Positions 54,743 through 63,078 of a stretch of 64,000 nt of DNA are shown piece by piece. The first letter of the stretch is position 1. Each line of letters begins with the position of its first letter. The stretch is taken from positions 151,243 through 215,242 of the forward strand of contig CANRSX010000002.1 in NCBI GenBank assembly GCA_947642555.1, written 5' to 3'. A program made the translations under genes and the position numbers. The notes beneath the pieces are model-generated. The model was not told the origin of the DNA. It worked only from the letters and a program-made list of their open reading frames with translations, and did no database searches. Source of the DNA: an uncultured Roseburia sp. GTDB lineage: Bacteria > Bacillota > Clostridia > Lachnospirales > Lachnospiraceae.

Positions 54743-55478
54743 GAGACACCGCCTTCATCGCCTCCCACCTCTTCACATCGATAAATTCCCGCACAAAATC
54801 CGTCTGCGGCTTTTCACAGATCTCCTCCGGGGATCCGGCCTGTTCCACCGCACCGTGGTTGGTTACGATGATCAGATCCGCGATTTCGAGCGCCTCCTCC
54901 TGATCATGGGTCACGAAAATACTGGTGATGCCCACCCGGCCGATCATGTCCTTTAACCAGCTGCGGAGCTCCTGGCGCACCCTGGCGTCAATGGCCGCAA
55001 ACGGTTCGTCTAACAGCAGAAGCTGCGGATTCGGCGCTAAGGCCCTGGCAAAGGCCACGCGCTGCTTCTGTCCGCCGGAGAGCTGGTGCGGGTAGCGTTT
55101 CCCGAGGTCTGCCATGGAGATCAGCTCTAAGAGCTCCTCCACCCGGGCTTTGATCTCGCCTTTGCTCTTTTTCTGCACCTGAAGGCCGAAGGCGATGTTG
55201 TCCGCGACCGTCATGTAGCGGAACAGCGCATAGTTCTGAAAGACAAATCCAATGCCGCGTCTGCTGGCGGGCAGGTTGTTCACGCGCGTGCCGTCGATGA
55301 TGATATCCCCGGAATCCGGCATATCAAGGCCGGCGATCATTCTTAAAATGGTTGTTTTCCCGCTGCCGCTCGGGCCTAAAAGCGCGGCGAGCTGTCCCTT
55401 TTTTATCCCAAAGCTGACGTCCTTTGACGCCTGGAAACCGTCAAATGTCTTGTATATATGTTTCATTTCCACGTACAT
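54714..55478 (-). CDS. cysA: Sulfate ABC transporter ATP-binding protein CysA
   Basis: 254 aa. Complete ATPase: Walker A GPSGSGKTT (about 35-43), Q-loop FVFQNYALF, signature LSGGQKQRVAFARAL, Walker B LLLLDEP, switch His in IFVTHDQEEALEIADL. It lacks the C-terminal regulatory domain of enteric CysA (~365 aa). Last gene of the sulfate operon, 52 bp after the permease gene. Energises sulfate or thiosulfate import. Confidence 0.92.
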   Translation of the reverse strand: MYVEMKHIYKTFDGFQASKDVSFGIKKGQLAALLGPSGSGKTTILRMIAGLDMPDSGDIIIDGTRVNNLPASRRGIGFVFQNYALFRYMTVADNIAFGLQVQKKSKGEIKARVEELLELISMADLGKRYPHQLSGGQKQRVAFARALAPNPQLLLLDEPFAAIDARVRQELRSWLKDMIGRVGITSIFVTHDQEEALEIADLIIVTNHGAVEQAGSPEEICEKPQTDFVREFIDVKRWEAMKAVSLTQSPHPRS

Positions 55479-55530
55479 GTCCGTGTCCCTCCCGCTGAAT
55501 CTCTTTTTGTCTGCCTGCTCTGTCTGCCTG

Positions 55531-57231
55531 TTACTTTCTCCATTCCACCAGATTTCTTAAAATCAGGATCACAATCGCCAGTATGACCAGGATCGATGAC
55601 ACTGCGAAAGCCGCCGTCGTGTTGAACTCTTTATAAAGGATCTCCACGTGCAGCGGGAGCGTGTTGGTCTTCCCGCGCAGATGCCCGGAGATGACCGATA
55701 CCGCGCCGAATTCGCCCATGGCCCGCGCGGTGCACAGGATGACGCCGTACAGCAGGGCCCACCGGATATGCGGGAACGTGATCCGCCGGAAAATGGTAAA
55801 GCCCCCCGCGCCCATCAGCGCCGCGGCTTCCTCCTCGTCCTTCCCCTGTGCGTTTAAGACCGGAAACAGCTCCCGGAAGACAAACGGGAAGGTGACAAAG
55901 ACAGTGGCCAGGATCACGCCCGGAACCGCAAACACGATTTTAATGTTATGCGCTTTTAAAAAAGGCCCCATCCACCCGATATTTCCGAAGGTCAGGATAA
56001 ACACGAGGCCCGCGATGACCGGGGAGATCGAAAACGGAAGGTCAATCAGCGTGGCCAGCACCTGCCTTCCGCGAAAATAAAATTTGGAGAGCAGATATGC
56101 GGCGAATAAGCCAAACACGGTATTGACAGCAACTGCGACAACTGTCGCAAACAGGGTCAGACCAAATGCCTTTACGGTGTATTCGTCTAGAACGCTCGCT
56201 TTATAGACGGCCCAGCCCTCCCGGAACGCGTTCGAAATCACGACAATCAGCGGGAGCACCAGCATGACGATAAGGAAAAGTACGCCTGAACCAATCAGAA
56301 GAACGGTCATGGAAGGACGTTTCGCATCCCGGTGCGGATCGATGACCTTGCGAAGGGAATGGATGCCGTCGCCGGTATTGTCGCTGCCGCTGAATTTCTG
56401 CATGTGGATCTGAAGCGAGTTGATCAGCAGCATCAGCGCAAAGGAGAGCAGAAGCAGCACCAGCGCGATCGCGGTGGCGTCGGAGTACTTGTACTGTTCC
56501 AGCTTTGTCATGATTAAAAGCGGCGCGATCTGCGTCTTGTTCGGAATATTCCCGGCGATAAACACCACGCTTCCATATTCGCCGATGCCCCGGGCGAACG
56601 CCAGGCCGAAGCCGGCGAGCAGCGCCGGAAAAAGCTCGGGGAGGATGACGCGGAAAAAAATCCGCCCTCTCCCTGCGCCCAGCATCATCGCCGCCTCCTC
56701 GTACTGCCGGTCGAGCTTTTCTAACACCGGCTGCACGGCTCTCACCACAAAGGGGATGCCGACAAACACCATGGCGATCGTGATGCCGATGCGCGTGTAG
56801 GCGATTTTTACCCCGATTCTGGCAAACAGGGCGCCGATCCATCCCTGGTCGGAGTAAAGGTACGTCAGGGCAATGCCGGCGACGGATGTCGGCAGGGCAA
56901 AGGGCAGTTCGATCAGACCGTCCATCAGCCGTTTGCCGGGAAAATCGCAGCGCACCAGCACCCATGCGAGAAGGACGCCGAAAACCGCGTTGATCATGGC
57001 GGCGAAAAAGGCGCAGGAAAGACTGACCACATACCCGGAGACGACCTGCCGCGAGGTGACGACGCCGAGAAATTCCGGGGCACTTAAACCGGCAGCGCTG
57101 AAAAAAATGGAGGCTAAGGGGATCAGCACCAGGCAGCCGAGCATGGCGAGCGTCACGCCCATGCAGAGACCAAACCCCGGGATGACGCGGATACCCCGTT
57201 TATTTTTGATTTTTATGATCTGCTGTTCCAT
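55531..57231 (-). CDS. Fused sulfate permease CysT-CysW
   Basis: 566 aa from the ATG behind GGAAGGAG; a longer start at 57303 overlaps the previous gene's end. Two permease domains in one chain: the first (about 15-280) with SVAGIALTYLYSDQGWIGAL and the EAA loop MMLGAGRGRIFFRVILPELF, the second (about 310-560) with INTVFGLFAAYLLSKFYF-like helices and EEEAAALMGAGGFTIFRRI. About twelve membrane helices. Normally these are two genes, so the fusion forces a fixed heterodimer. Confidence 0.93.
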   Translation of the reverse strand: MEQQIIKIKNKRGIRVIPGFGLCMGVTLAMLGCLVLIPLASIFFSAAGLSAPEFLGVVTSRQVVSGYVVSLSCAFFAAMINAVFGVLLAWVLVRCDFPGKRLMDGLIELPFALPTSVAGIALTYLYSDQGWIGALFARIGVKIAYTRIGITIAMVFVGIPFVVRAVQPVLEKLDRQYEEAAMMLGAGRGRIFFRVILPELFPALLAGFGLAFARGIGEYGSVVFIAGNIPNKTQIAPLLIMTKLEQYKYSDATAIALVLLLLSFALMLLINSLQIHMQKFSGSDNTGDGIHSLRKVIDPHRDAKRPSMTVLLIGSGVLFLIVMLVLPLIVVISNAFREGWAVYKASVLDEYTVKAFGLTLFATVVAVAVNTVFGLFAAYLLSKFYFRGRQVLATLIDLPFSISPVIAGLVFILTFGNIGWMGPFLKAHNIKIVFAVPGVILATVFVTFPFVFRELFPVLNAQGKDEEEAAALMGAGGFTIFRRITFPHIRWALLYGVILCTARAMGEFGAVSVISGHLRGKTNTLPLHVEILYKEFNTTAAFAVSSILVILAIVILILRNLVEWRK

Positions 57232-57250
57232 ATGTGTGAGGCTCCTTCCG

Positions 57251-58366
57251 TCAGTCCGCGTAAATCTGGTCAAAAACCGCCCCGTCGTTAAAATAATCCG
57301 CATAGGCCTGATCCCACCCGCCGAATTCGTCGATGGTGACGAGATTCATATTAAGGTCAAACTGTCCGGAAAATTCCTCTAAGATATCCGGGTTGGACGG
57401 GCGGTAATAATGTTCCCCGGCCAGCCGCTGTGCCTCGTCGCTGTAGAGATAGTTCAGATAGGCTTTTGCCAGCTCCGTTGTGCCGTGGTCCGCGGCATTT
57501 TCATCGACGACCGCCACGGAGGGCTGTGCCAGGATGCTGACGCTGGGGGTTATAATCTCATACTGATCCGGGTGTTCCTCCATCGACAGATACGCCTCGT
57601 TTTCCCAGGCGATCAGCACGTCGCCCTGTCCGTTCTCGACAAATGTATTTGTGGCGCCCCTTGCACCGGAATCCAGCACCAGCACGTGCTCGTACAGCTG
57701 TTTTAAATAGTCCCTTGTCTGCGCCTCGTCCCCGCCGTCCTGCTGTTGCCAGTAAGCCCAGGCCGCGAGAAAATTCCAGCAGGCGCCGCCTGAGGTCTTG
57801 GGATTTGGCGTAATGACCTCCACGCCGTCCCGGATCAGGTCGTCCCAGTCCGTGATCCCCTTTTCATTTCCCTTCCGCACCAGAAAGACAATGGTCGAGG
57901 TGTACGGGGAGCTGTCACCGGAAAATTCTTTGATCCAGCCGCTCTCAATCAGCCCGGCTTCCTCGATTGCGGTGATATCGTGTGCGAGGGCCAGGGTCAC
58001 GACGTCCGCCTCATTTCCTTCGATGACGGAGCGCGCCTGGGAGCCGGAGCCGCCGTGGGACTGGACGACAGTGATATCCTGCCCGCTCTCTTCCTTCCAG
58101 TAGGCGCGGAACATTTCGTTGTAAGCTGCGTAAAATTCCCTGGTGGGGTCATAGGATACGTTTAACAGCTCGATGCTGCCCTTGCTGTCGGCAGCCGGGC
58201 CGGAGGCGGAATCCGGGGACGCACTGCCGCCGGATGTCCCGCCGCAGCCAGAGGCAAGCAGTGACAGCGCGAGGCCGGCAGCCGGAAGAGCGGCGGCCAG
58301 GCGGTGACCGGCGGTCTGATGCAGGACATGTGTATGAATCAAATGTAGTAAATTGGTAAATCTCAC
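57251..58366 (-). CDS. sbp: Sulfate-binding lipoprotein of the ABC transporter
   Basis: 371 aa from GTG 58366, which has CAGGGAGGT upstream; the frame stays open to 58477, but without a ribosome site. Lipoprotein signal with lipobox LASGC around residue 40, then a Gly/Ser linker. The mature part shows the sulfate-binding pattern LLNVSYDPTREFYAAYNEMF, VVQSHGGSGSQARSVIEG, NPKTSGGACWNFLAAWAY and GARGATNTFVENGQGDVLIA. Captures sulfate outside the membrane. The long N-terminal stretch before the hydrophobic core is unusual. Confidence 0.92.
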   Translation of the reverse strand: MRFTNLLHLIHTHVLHQTAGHRLAAALPAAGLALSLLASGCGGTSGGSASPDSASGPAADSKGSIELLNVSYDPTREFYAAYNEMFRAYWKEESGQDITVVQSHGGSGSQARSVIEGNEADVVTLALAHDITAIEEAGLIESGWIKEFSGDSSPYTSTIVFLVRKGNEKGITDWDDLIRDGVEVITPNPKTSGGACWNFLAAWAYWQQQDGGDEAQTRDYLKQLYEHVLVLDSGARGATNTFVENGQGDVLIAWENEAYLSMEEHPDQYEIITPSVSILAQPSVAVVDENAADHGTTELAKAYLNYLYSDEAQRLAGEHYYRPSNPDILEEFSGQFDLNMNLVTIDEFGGWDQAYADYFNDGAVFDQIYAD

Positions 58367-58392
58367 AATAAACCTCCCTGTTTCTGCTGCAG

Positions 58393-58425
58393 GTCTCCCG
58401 GCCTGTCTGTACCCGGCCGGGAGAC
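58393..58425 (-). terminator. Intercistronic hairpin between cysNC and the sulfate-binding gene
   Basis: A perfect 11-bp stem GTCTCCCGGCC/GGCCGGGAGAC with an 11-base loop, in the 100-bp gap. No U-tract on the minus strand. More likely an mRNA-stability or attenuation element than a terminator. Confidence 0.45.
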
Positions 58426-58466
58426 GGACGGAGCCGGGAATAACCGTATCCCGCCATGTGCATTCG

Positions 58467-60305
58467 TCATATTTCATTGTCCGTCAGATACGGCGCCAGC
58501 TGTCCCAGCACCAGTTCCGCGGCTTCCTCCAGCTTCATCCCGGTGGTATCGATCACGACATCGGCGTGCTCCGGGGCTTCGTACGGGCTTGAAATTCCGG
58601 TGAAGTTTGGGATTTTTCCTGCCCGGGCCTTCTGATACAGCCCCTTTACATCCCTCCGCTCACATTCCTCCAGCGGGGTACTGACATAGATCTCGATAAA
58701 ATTTTCCTCGCCGATGATGCTTCTGGCGTTTTCCCTGTCGCTCTGGAAGGGCGAGATAAAGGAGGTTAAAACAATCAGCCCCGCGTCGTTCATCAGCTTT
58801 GCAACCTCCGCGATCCGGCGGATATTCTCGATCCGGTCCTCCGGTTCAAAGCCCAGGTTTTTGTTTAAGCCCATGCGGATATTGTCGCCGTCCAGCAGCA
58901 TGGTGTAGCGCCCGTTTAAGCTTAAGCGTTTCTCGATCTCGTTGGCCAGGGCGGATTTTCCGGAGCCGGAGAGCCCGGTAAACCAGAGCGTCACAGGCTT
59001 CTGGCCCATTTTTCCGGCGCGGATCTCCCGTGTGATATCGAGCTTCTGCCAGACGATATTCTCCGACCTGCGCAGGGAGTGCTCCACCACGCCGCAGGCG
59101 GAGGTCATATTTGTCACGCGGTCGATCAGGATAAAGCTTCCCAGTCCCTTGTGGTTCTGGAAGGTGTCATAGACCACCGGCGAAGCTGTCGCAATGTCGC
59201 AGACCGCTATTTCATTTTTATAAAGCTTTGATACCGCGATCTGCTCTCCGGTGTTGATGTCGATGCGGTATTTGATCTCCATGACGGACGCGGGGAGCAG
59301 CTTTGTGCCGATTTTGATCAGGAAATTTTTCCCCTGCATCAGCTCCATGTCATCCATCCAGAGAATCGTGGCGGTGAACATGGTGCTCACGACAGGGTCC
59401 GTACCTGCGGCGAGCACGCAGCCGCGGGAGACGTCGACCTCCCGGTTTAAGGAAATGGTGACGGCCTGGCCTTTTCTGGCAACGGATGCCTTCTGATCCG
59501 TCACAAGGATGGAGGAAACCTTTGCCTTTTCCCGGCTCGGCAGGACGGTGATCTCGTCGCCCACCTGAACGGTCCCGGACTCGACCTGCCCCTGGAAGCC
59601 GCGGAAGGAGTGATTCGGACGGCAGACCCGCTGTACGGGCATCACAAAACCGTCCTCGCCGTTCTCGTCGATATTTACCGTTTCCAGATAATCGAGCAGC
59701 GTCTGCCCGGCATACCAGGGCATGTTGGAGTACGGCAGCGTGACGTTGTCCCCCTCTGTGGCGGAGACCGGAATTACCGTCACATGAGGCAGATCCAGAT
59801 CGATGGCAAGCTTTCGGACCTCTTTTTCAATTTTTAAAAATTCCTTCTGACTGTAGTGCACGAGATCCATCTTGTTGACCGCGAAGACAAAATACCGGAT
59901 CCCCATCAGCACACAGATCCTGGCGTGGCGCCTGGTCTGCGCCAGGATGCCCTGGGTGGCGTCGATTAATATGACCGCGAGATCCGCAAATGAAGCCCCG
60001 ACCGCCATGTTCCTGGTGTATTCCTCGTGTCCGGGGGTGTCCGCGACGATAAAGCTCCGCTTTTCCGTGGTAAAATAGCGATACGCAACGTCGATTGTAA
60101 TTCCCTGTTCGCGTTCCGCCATCAGCCCGTCGAGCAGAAGCGAGTAATCGATCGCGCCCTCCCTGCTTCCGACCCGGCTGTCAAGCTCTAAGGCGCGCTC
60201 CTGGTCGGCGAACAGCAGCTTCGCGTCATAGAGCATATGACCGATCAGGGTTGATTTTCCGTCATCCACACTTCCGCAGGTGATAAATTTTAACAAGCCT
60301 TCCAT
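58467..60305 (-). CDS. cysNC: CysN-CysC fusion: sulfate adenylyltransferase GTPase subunit and APS kinase
   Basis: 612 aa. The N-terminal GTPase (about 1-430): GSVDDGKST G1 loop at 11-19, VADTPGHEEY, NKMD, and EF-Tu-like domains 2-3. The C-terminal APS kinase: P-loop GLSGSGKS near 444, LLDGDNIRMGLNKNLGF, FISPFQSDRENAR and YQKARAGKIPNFTGISSPYE. With CysD it makes APS, then phosphorylates it to PAPS. It directly abuts cysD, the two genes being adjacent without gap. Confidence 0.96.
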   Translation of the reverse strand: MEGLLKFITCGSVDDGKSTLIGHMLYDAKLLFADQERALELDSRVGSREGAIDYSLLLDGLMAEREQGITIDVAYRYFTTEKRSFIVADTPGHEEYTRNMAVGASFADLAVILIDATQGILAQTRRHARICVLMGIRYFVFAVNKMDLVHYSQKEFLKIEKEVRKLAIDLDLPHVTVIPVSATEGDNVTLPYSNMPWYAGQTLLDYLETVNIDENGEDGFVMPVQRVCRPNHSFRGFQGQVESGTVQVGDEITVLPSREKAKVSSILVTDQKASVARKGQAVTISLNREVDVSRGCVLAAGTDPVVSTMFTATILWMDDMELMQGKNFLIKIGTKLLPASVMEIKYRIDINTGEQIAVSKLYKNEIAVCDIATASPVVYDTFQNHKGLGSFILIDRVTNMTSACGVVEHSLRRSENIVWQKLDITREIRAGKMGQKPVTLWFTGLSGSGKSALANEIEKRLSLNGRYTMLLDGDNIRMGLNKNLGFEPEDRIENIRRIAEVAKLMNDAGLIVLTSFISPFQSDRENARSIIGEENFIEIYVSTPLEECERRDVKGLYQKARAGKIPNFTGISSPYEAPEHADVVIDTTGMKLEEAAELVLGQLAPYLTDNEI

Positions 60306-61382
60306 TTAGAAATATCCCTCCCTCTTGCGCCGCTCCATGCTTCCGGCTGCCTCGTGATCAATGACGCGGCTGGTCCGCTCCGACGTGACCGCGCCGAGCG
60401 TTTCCGCGACAATCGCCTCTAACGTGTCCGCCGTGGACTCGATGCCGCCGGTCAGCGGGTAACAGCCTAAGGTCCGGAAGCGGACGCTTTTGTGCAAAAT
60501 CTCCTCACCCGGGAGCAGCCGCATCCGGTCGTCGTCGACCATGATAATATTGCCGTCGCGGTATACCACCGGACGTTCTTTGGCAAAATAAAGAGGTACG
60601 ATCTCGATCTTCTCCCTGGCGATATACTGCCAGATATCCTTCTCCGTCCAGTTCGAGATCGGGAACACGCGCATGCTCTCGCCTTTGTGCAGCTGCGTGT
60701 TGTACTGCTTCCACATCTCGGGGCGCTGGTTTTTCGGGTCCCAGGCCTGCTCGCTGTTGCGGAACGAAAAGATCCGTTCCTTCGCCCGGGATTTCTCTTC
60801 ATCCCTGCGTCCGCCGCCGAAAGCAGCGGTAAAACCGTATTTGTTTAGCGCCTGCTTTAATGCCTGCGTCTTCATGATGTCCGTATAGGCGGAGCCGTGG
60901 TCAAACGGGTTGATGCCCTGCGCGACGCCCTCCTCATTGGTATAGACGAGCATTTCGATCCCTTTTTCCTCAGCCATCCGGTCGCGGAAGGCGATCATCT
61001 CCCGGAACTTCCAGGTGGTGTCAATGTGCAGGAAGGGAAAGGGCGGCTTTTCCGGATAAAATGCCTTCATGGCGAGATGCAGCATGACGGAGCTGTCCTT
61101 TCCGATCGAATAGAGCATGACCGGTTTTTCGCACTCCGCGGCCACCTCGCGGATGATGTAGATCGCCTCGGCCTCGAGGGCGTCTAAGTGGCTGGTCTGA
61201 CTGTCGGCAGCCCTTTTTTTCCCTCTGCCGTCCGTCGGAATGATCTCTTTTGTATCAGGATCCACCCGGCCCAGAAGGGTTCGTCTGGAACGGGACTGCT
61301 TTTTTTCCCTGTCCCACTGGTAAGATGCTTCGTATGCATAGGTGATGCCGGACCGCTTGTCGGTCTGATAAATGATGGCCAT
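60306..61382 (-). CDS. cysD: Sulfate adenylyltransferase subunit CysD with transposase-like N-terminal extension
   Basis: 358 aa versus ~302 for E. coli CysD. Residues from ~63 align with the whole family: [20 protein letters not shown] (PP-loop), [47 protein letters not shown], and the end [11 protein letters not shown]. Residues 1-~58 ([16 protein letters not shown]..., [20 protein letters not shown]) look like the N-terminal segment of clostridial DDE transposases. The frame is intact and joined to the promoter, so the extension is probably translated. Confidence 0.93.
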   Translation of the reverse strand: MAIIYQTDKRSGITYAYEASYQWDREKKQSRSRRTLLGRVDPDTKEIIPTDGRGKKRAADSQTSHLDALEAEAIYIIREVAAECEKPVMLYSIGKDSSVMLHLAMKAFYPEKPPFPFLHIDTTWKFREMIAFRDRMAEEKGIEMLVYTNEEGVAQGINPFDHGSAYTDIMKTQALKQALNKYGFTAAFGGGRRDEEKSRAKERIFSFRNSEQAWDPKNQRPEMWKQYNTQLHKGESMRVFPISNWTEKDIWQYIAREKIEIVPLYFAKERPVVYRDGNIIMVDDDRMRLLPGEEILHKSVRFRTLGCYPLTGGIESTADTLEAIVAETLGAVTSERTSRVIDHEAAGSMERRKREGYF

Positions 61383-61402
61383 AAAAATTTCCGCCCTTTC
61401 TG

Positions 61403-61438
61403 AATATCGTTATGTGTATGATAACACATGACGATATT
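61403..61438. promoter_or_regulatory. 15-bp inverted repeat operator around the cysD -10 box
   Basis: Left arm 61403-61417 (AATATCGTTATGTGT) and right arm 61424-61438 (ACACATGACGATATT) match at 14 of 15 positions. The 6-bp centre is the -10 hexamer. The right arm fills the spacer, so a bound dimer would block RNA polymerase. A repressor site is inferred. Confidence 0.65.
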
Positions 61439-61445
61439 TTGTCAA
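61418..61445 (-). promoter_or_regulatory. Sigma-A promoter of the sulfate operon
   Basis: Read on the minus strand: TTGACA (61440-61445), 16 bp, TATCAT (61418-61423), 36 bp before the cysD start. Confidence 0.75.
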
Positions 61446-61557
61446 GAAAAATTTTCTGCCTGTGCGGACGTAGTCCGATAACCTGGCTGCGTGCAGATTA
61501 TGCAATACAATAAGGCATAGGCGGGGCGGATAATCAGGAAAGATATATGTAGTTAAA

Positions 61558-61586
61558 TTGACGGAAGGCCCGCGTTGTGGTAGGAT
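61558..61586 (+). promoter_or_regulatory. Sigma-A type promoter of the first ATPase/DUF1703 gene
   Basis: TTGACG, 17 bp, TAGGAT, about 48 bp before the start codon. The rest of the 251-bp divergent region holds the cysD control site and nothing else I recognise. Confidence 0.55.
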
Positions 61587-61633
61587 AAAAGTGGGGAAAA
61601 ACGGATGATATGCAGGAAAGAGGTGCAGAGAGT

Positions 61634-63055
61634 ATGGGAATGTTTTTAAACAGCAAAGCGCCATATGAGTCATATAAAAAAATATCGCAGACGCCGTACT
61701 TTGTCGATAAATCTTTGCTACTGTCGGAGCTGATTCCCTTTTTTGACAGCGGCAACCACTATTGCTGTATTACAAGACCGCGCCGGTTTGGCAAAACCGT
61801 GATGGCGGATGATCTGATGAGCGCTTATCCGAACTGCCGCATCTGTAAAGGGGATGCTGTGTGGGATGCACTTCAGAAAATATATGAACAGACCGAGAGT
61901 AAGTTCCTGTTTGTACTCGATGAGTGGGATGCGGTTTTTCACATGTCGTTTATATCGGAAGACAACCGGAAGGATTATCTGCTGTTTTTAAAGTGGCTCC
62001 TGAAGGATCAGGCCTATGTGGAATTCGCATATATGACGGGAATTCTGCCGATTGTGAAACATTCCGGCGGCTCGGAGCTGAATATGTTTGTGGAATACGA
62101 TATGGCTACTTCGGAAAAATTCAGTGAATATTTTGGTTTTTTGGACGAGGAAGTGGATCGCCTGTATGAGATTTATCAGAATAAAACGCAGCGGACGAGG
62201 TTTGACCGGGAGGAATTGCGGATCTGGTATGACGGGTATTATACCGCTTCCGGCCCCCGGCTGTATAATCCCCGCTCTGTTGTATTGGCACTGACGGACA
62301 ATCAGCTGCGGAATTACTGGACCAGCTCCGGGCCATATGATGAATTGTTTTATTATGTGCGCAATAATATTGAAGCAGTGAGGGATGATCTTGTCCTTAT
62401 GGTATCAGGAGAGCGTGTCGCGGCGGATATCGGACAGTTTGCAGCGGTTTCTATGGAGATAAATTCCAGGGAACAGATCTATTCTGCGATGGTGATCTAT
62501 GGACTGCTAACGTATGAGAAGGGCAGGGTACTTATCCCGAATAAGGAACTGATGGACCGGTTTCATGAGCTTTTGCTGTCGAAGGATTCGCTTGGATATG
62601 TATATCAGCTGGCAAGAAAGTCGGAACAGATGCTGCAGGCGACACTGGCCGGAGATATCAGGGTGATGGAGGAGATTCTTTCATATGCGCATAACACAGA
62701 GGCTCCGATACTGGCATATAACAGTGAAGCGGAGTTATCTGCGATGGTGAACCTTTGTTATCTTTCCGCACGGAATAAGTACCGGGTTGAACGTGAGGAT
62801 AAGGCGGGAAAGGGGTTTGTGGATTTTATTTTTTATCCGGAGCACAGAAATGAGGACGGGCTGATTCTTGAACTGAAAGTGGATAGTACTGCAAAGGAGG
62901 CGGTAGCGCAGATTAAGGACAAAGATTATGCACTTCGGTTTAAGGGCAGACTGGGAGAAAAAGTTCGATATACCGGACGGATTCTGGCGGTTGGTATCAG
63001 TTACAACAGGAAGACAAAGGAACACAGCTGCCTGGTGGAGGTGCTGGAACACTGA
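61634..63055 (+). CDS. AAA-ATPase-like/DUF1703 (PD-(D/E)XK superfamily) protein with internal deletion
   Basis: 473 aa from ATG 61634. N-terminal ATPase-like domain: CITRPRRFGKTV (P-loop Lys54) and Walker-B-like FVLDEWD (95-99), AYMTGILPIVKHSG. A C-terminal nuclease-like domain has DFIFYPE and ILELKVD, the D...ExK core. Between Walker A and B only ~42 residues remain, versus ~105 in the neighbour, so about 63 residues are missing in frame. Function of the family is unknown; it is often multicopy in Clostridia and Bacteroidetes. Confidence 0.85.
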   Translation: MGMFLNSKAPYESYKKISQTPYFVDKSLLLSELIPFFDSGNHYCCITRPRRFGKTVMADDLMSAYPNCRICKGDAVWDALQKIYEQTESKFLFVLDEWDAVFHMSFISEDNRKDYLLFLKWLLKDQAYVEFAYMTGILPIVKHSGGSELNMFVEYDMATSEKFSEYFGFLDEEVDRLYEIYQNKTQRTRFDREELRIWYDGYYTASGPRLYNPRSVVLALTDNQLRNYWTSSGPYDELFYYVRNNIEAVRDDLVLMVSGERVAADIGQFAAVSMEINSREQIYSAMVIYGLLTYEKGRVLIPNKELMDRFHELLLSKDSLGYVYQLARKSEQMLQATLAGDIRVMEEILSYAHNTEAPILAYNSEAELSAMVNLCYLSARNKYRVEREDKAGKGFVDFIFYPEHRNEDGLILELKVDSTAKEAVAQIKDKDYALRFKGRLGEKVRYTGRILAVGISYNRKTKEHSCLVEVLEH

Positions 63056-63078
63056 TTCGGATATGAGGGAGGTGTCTT

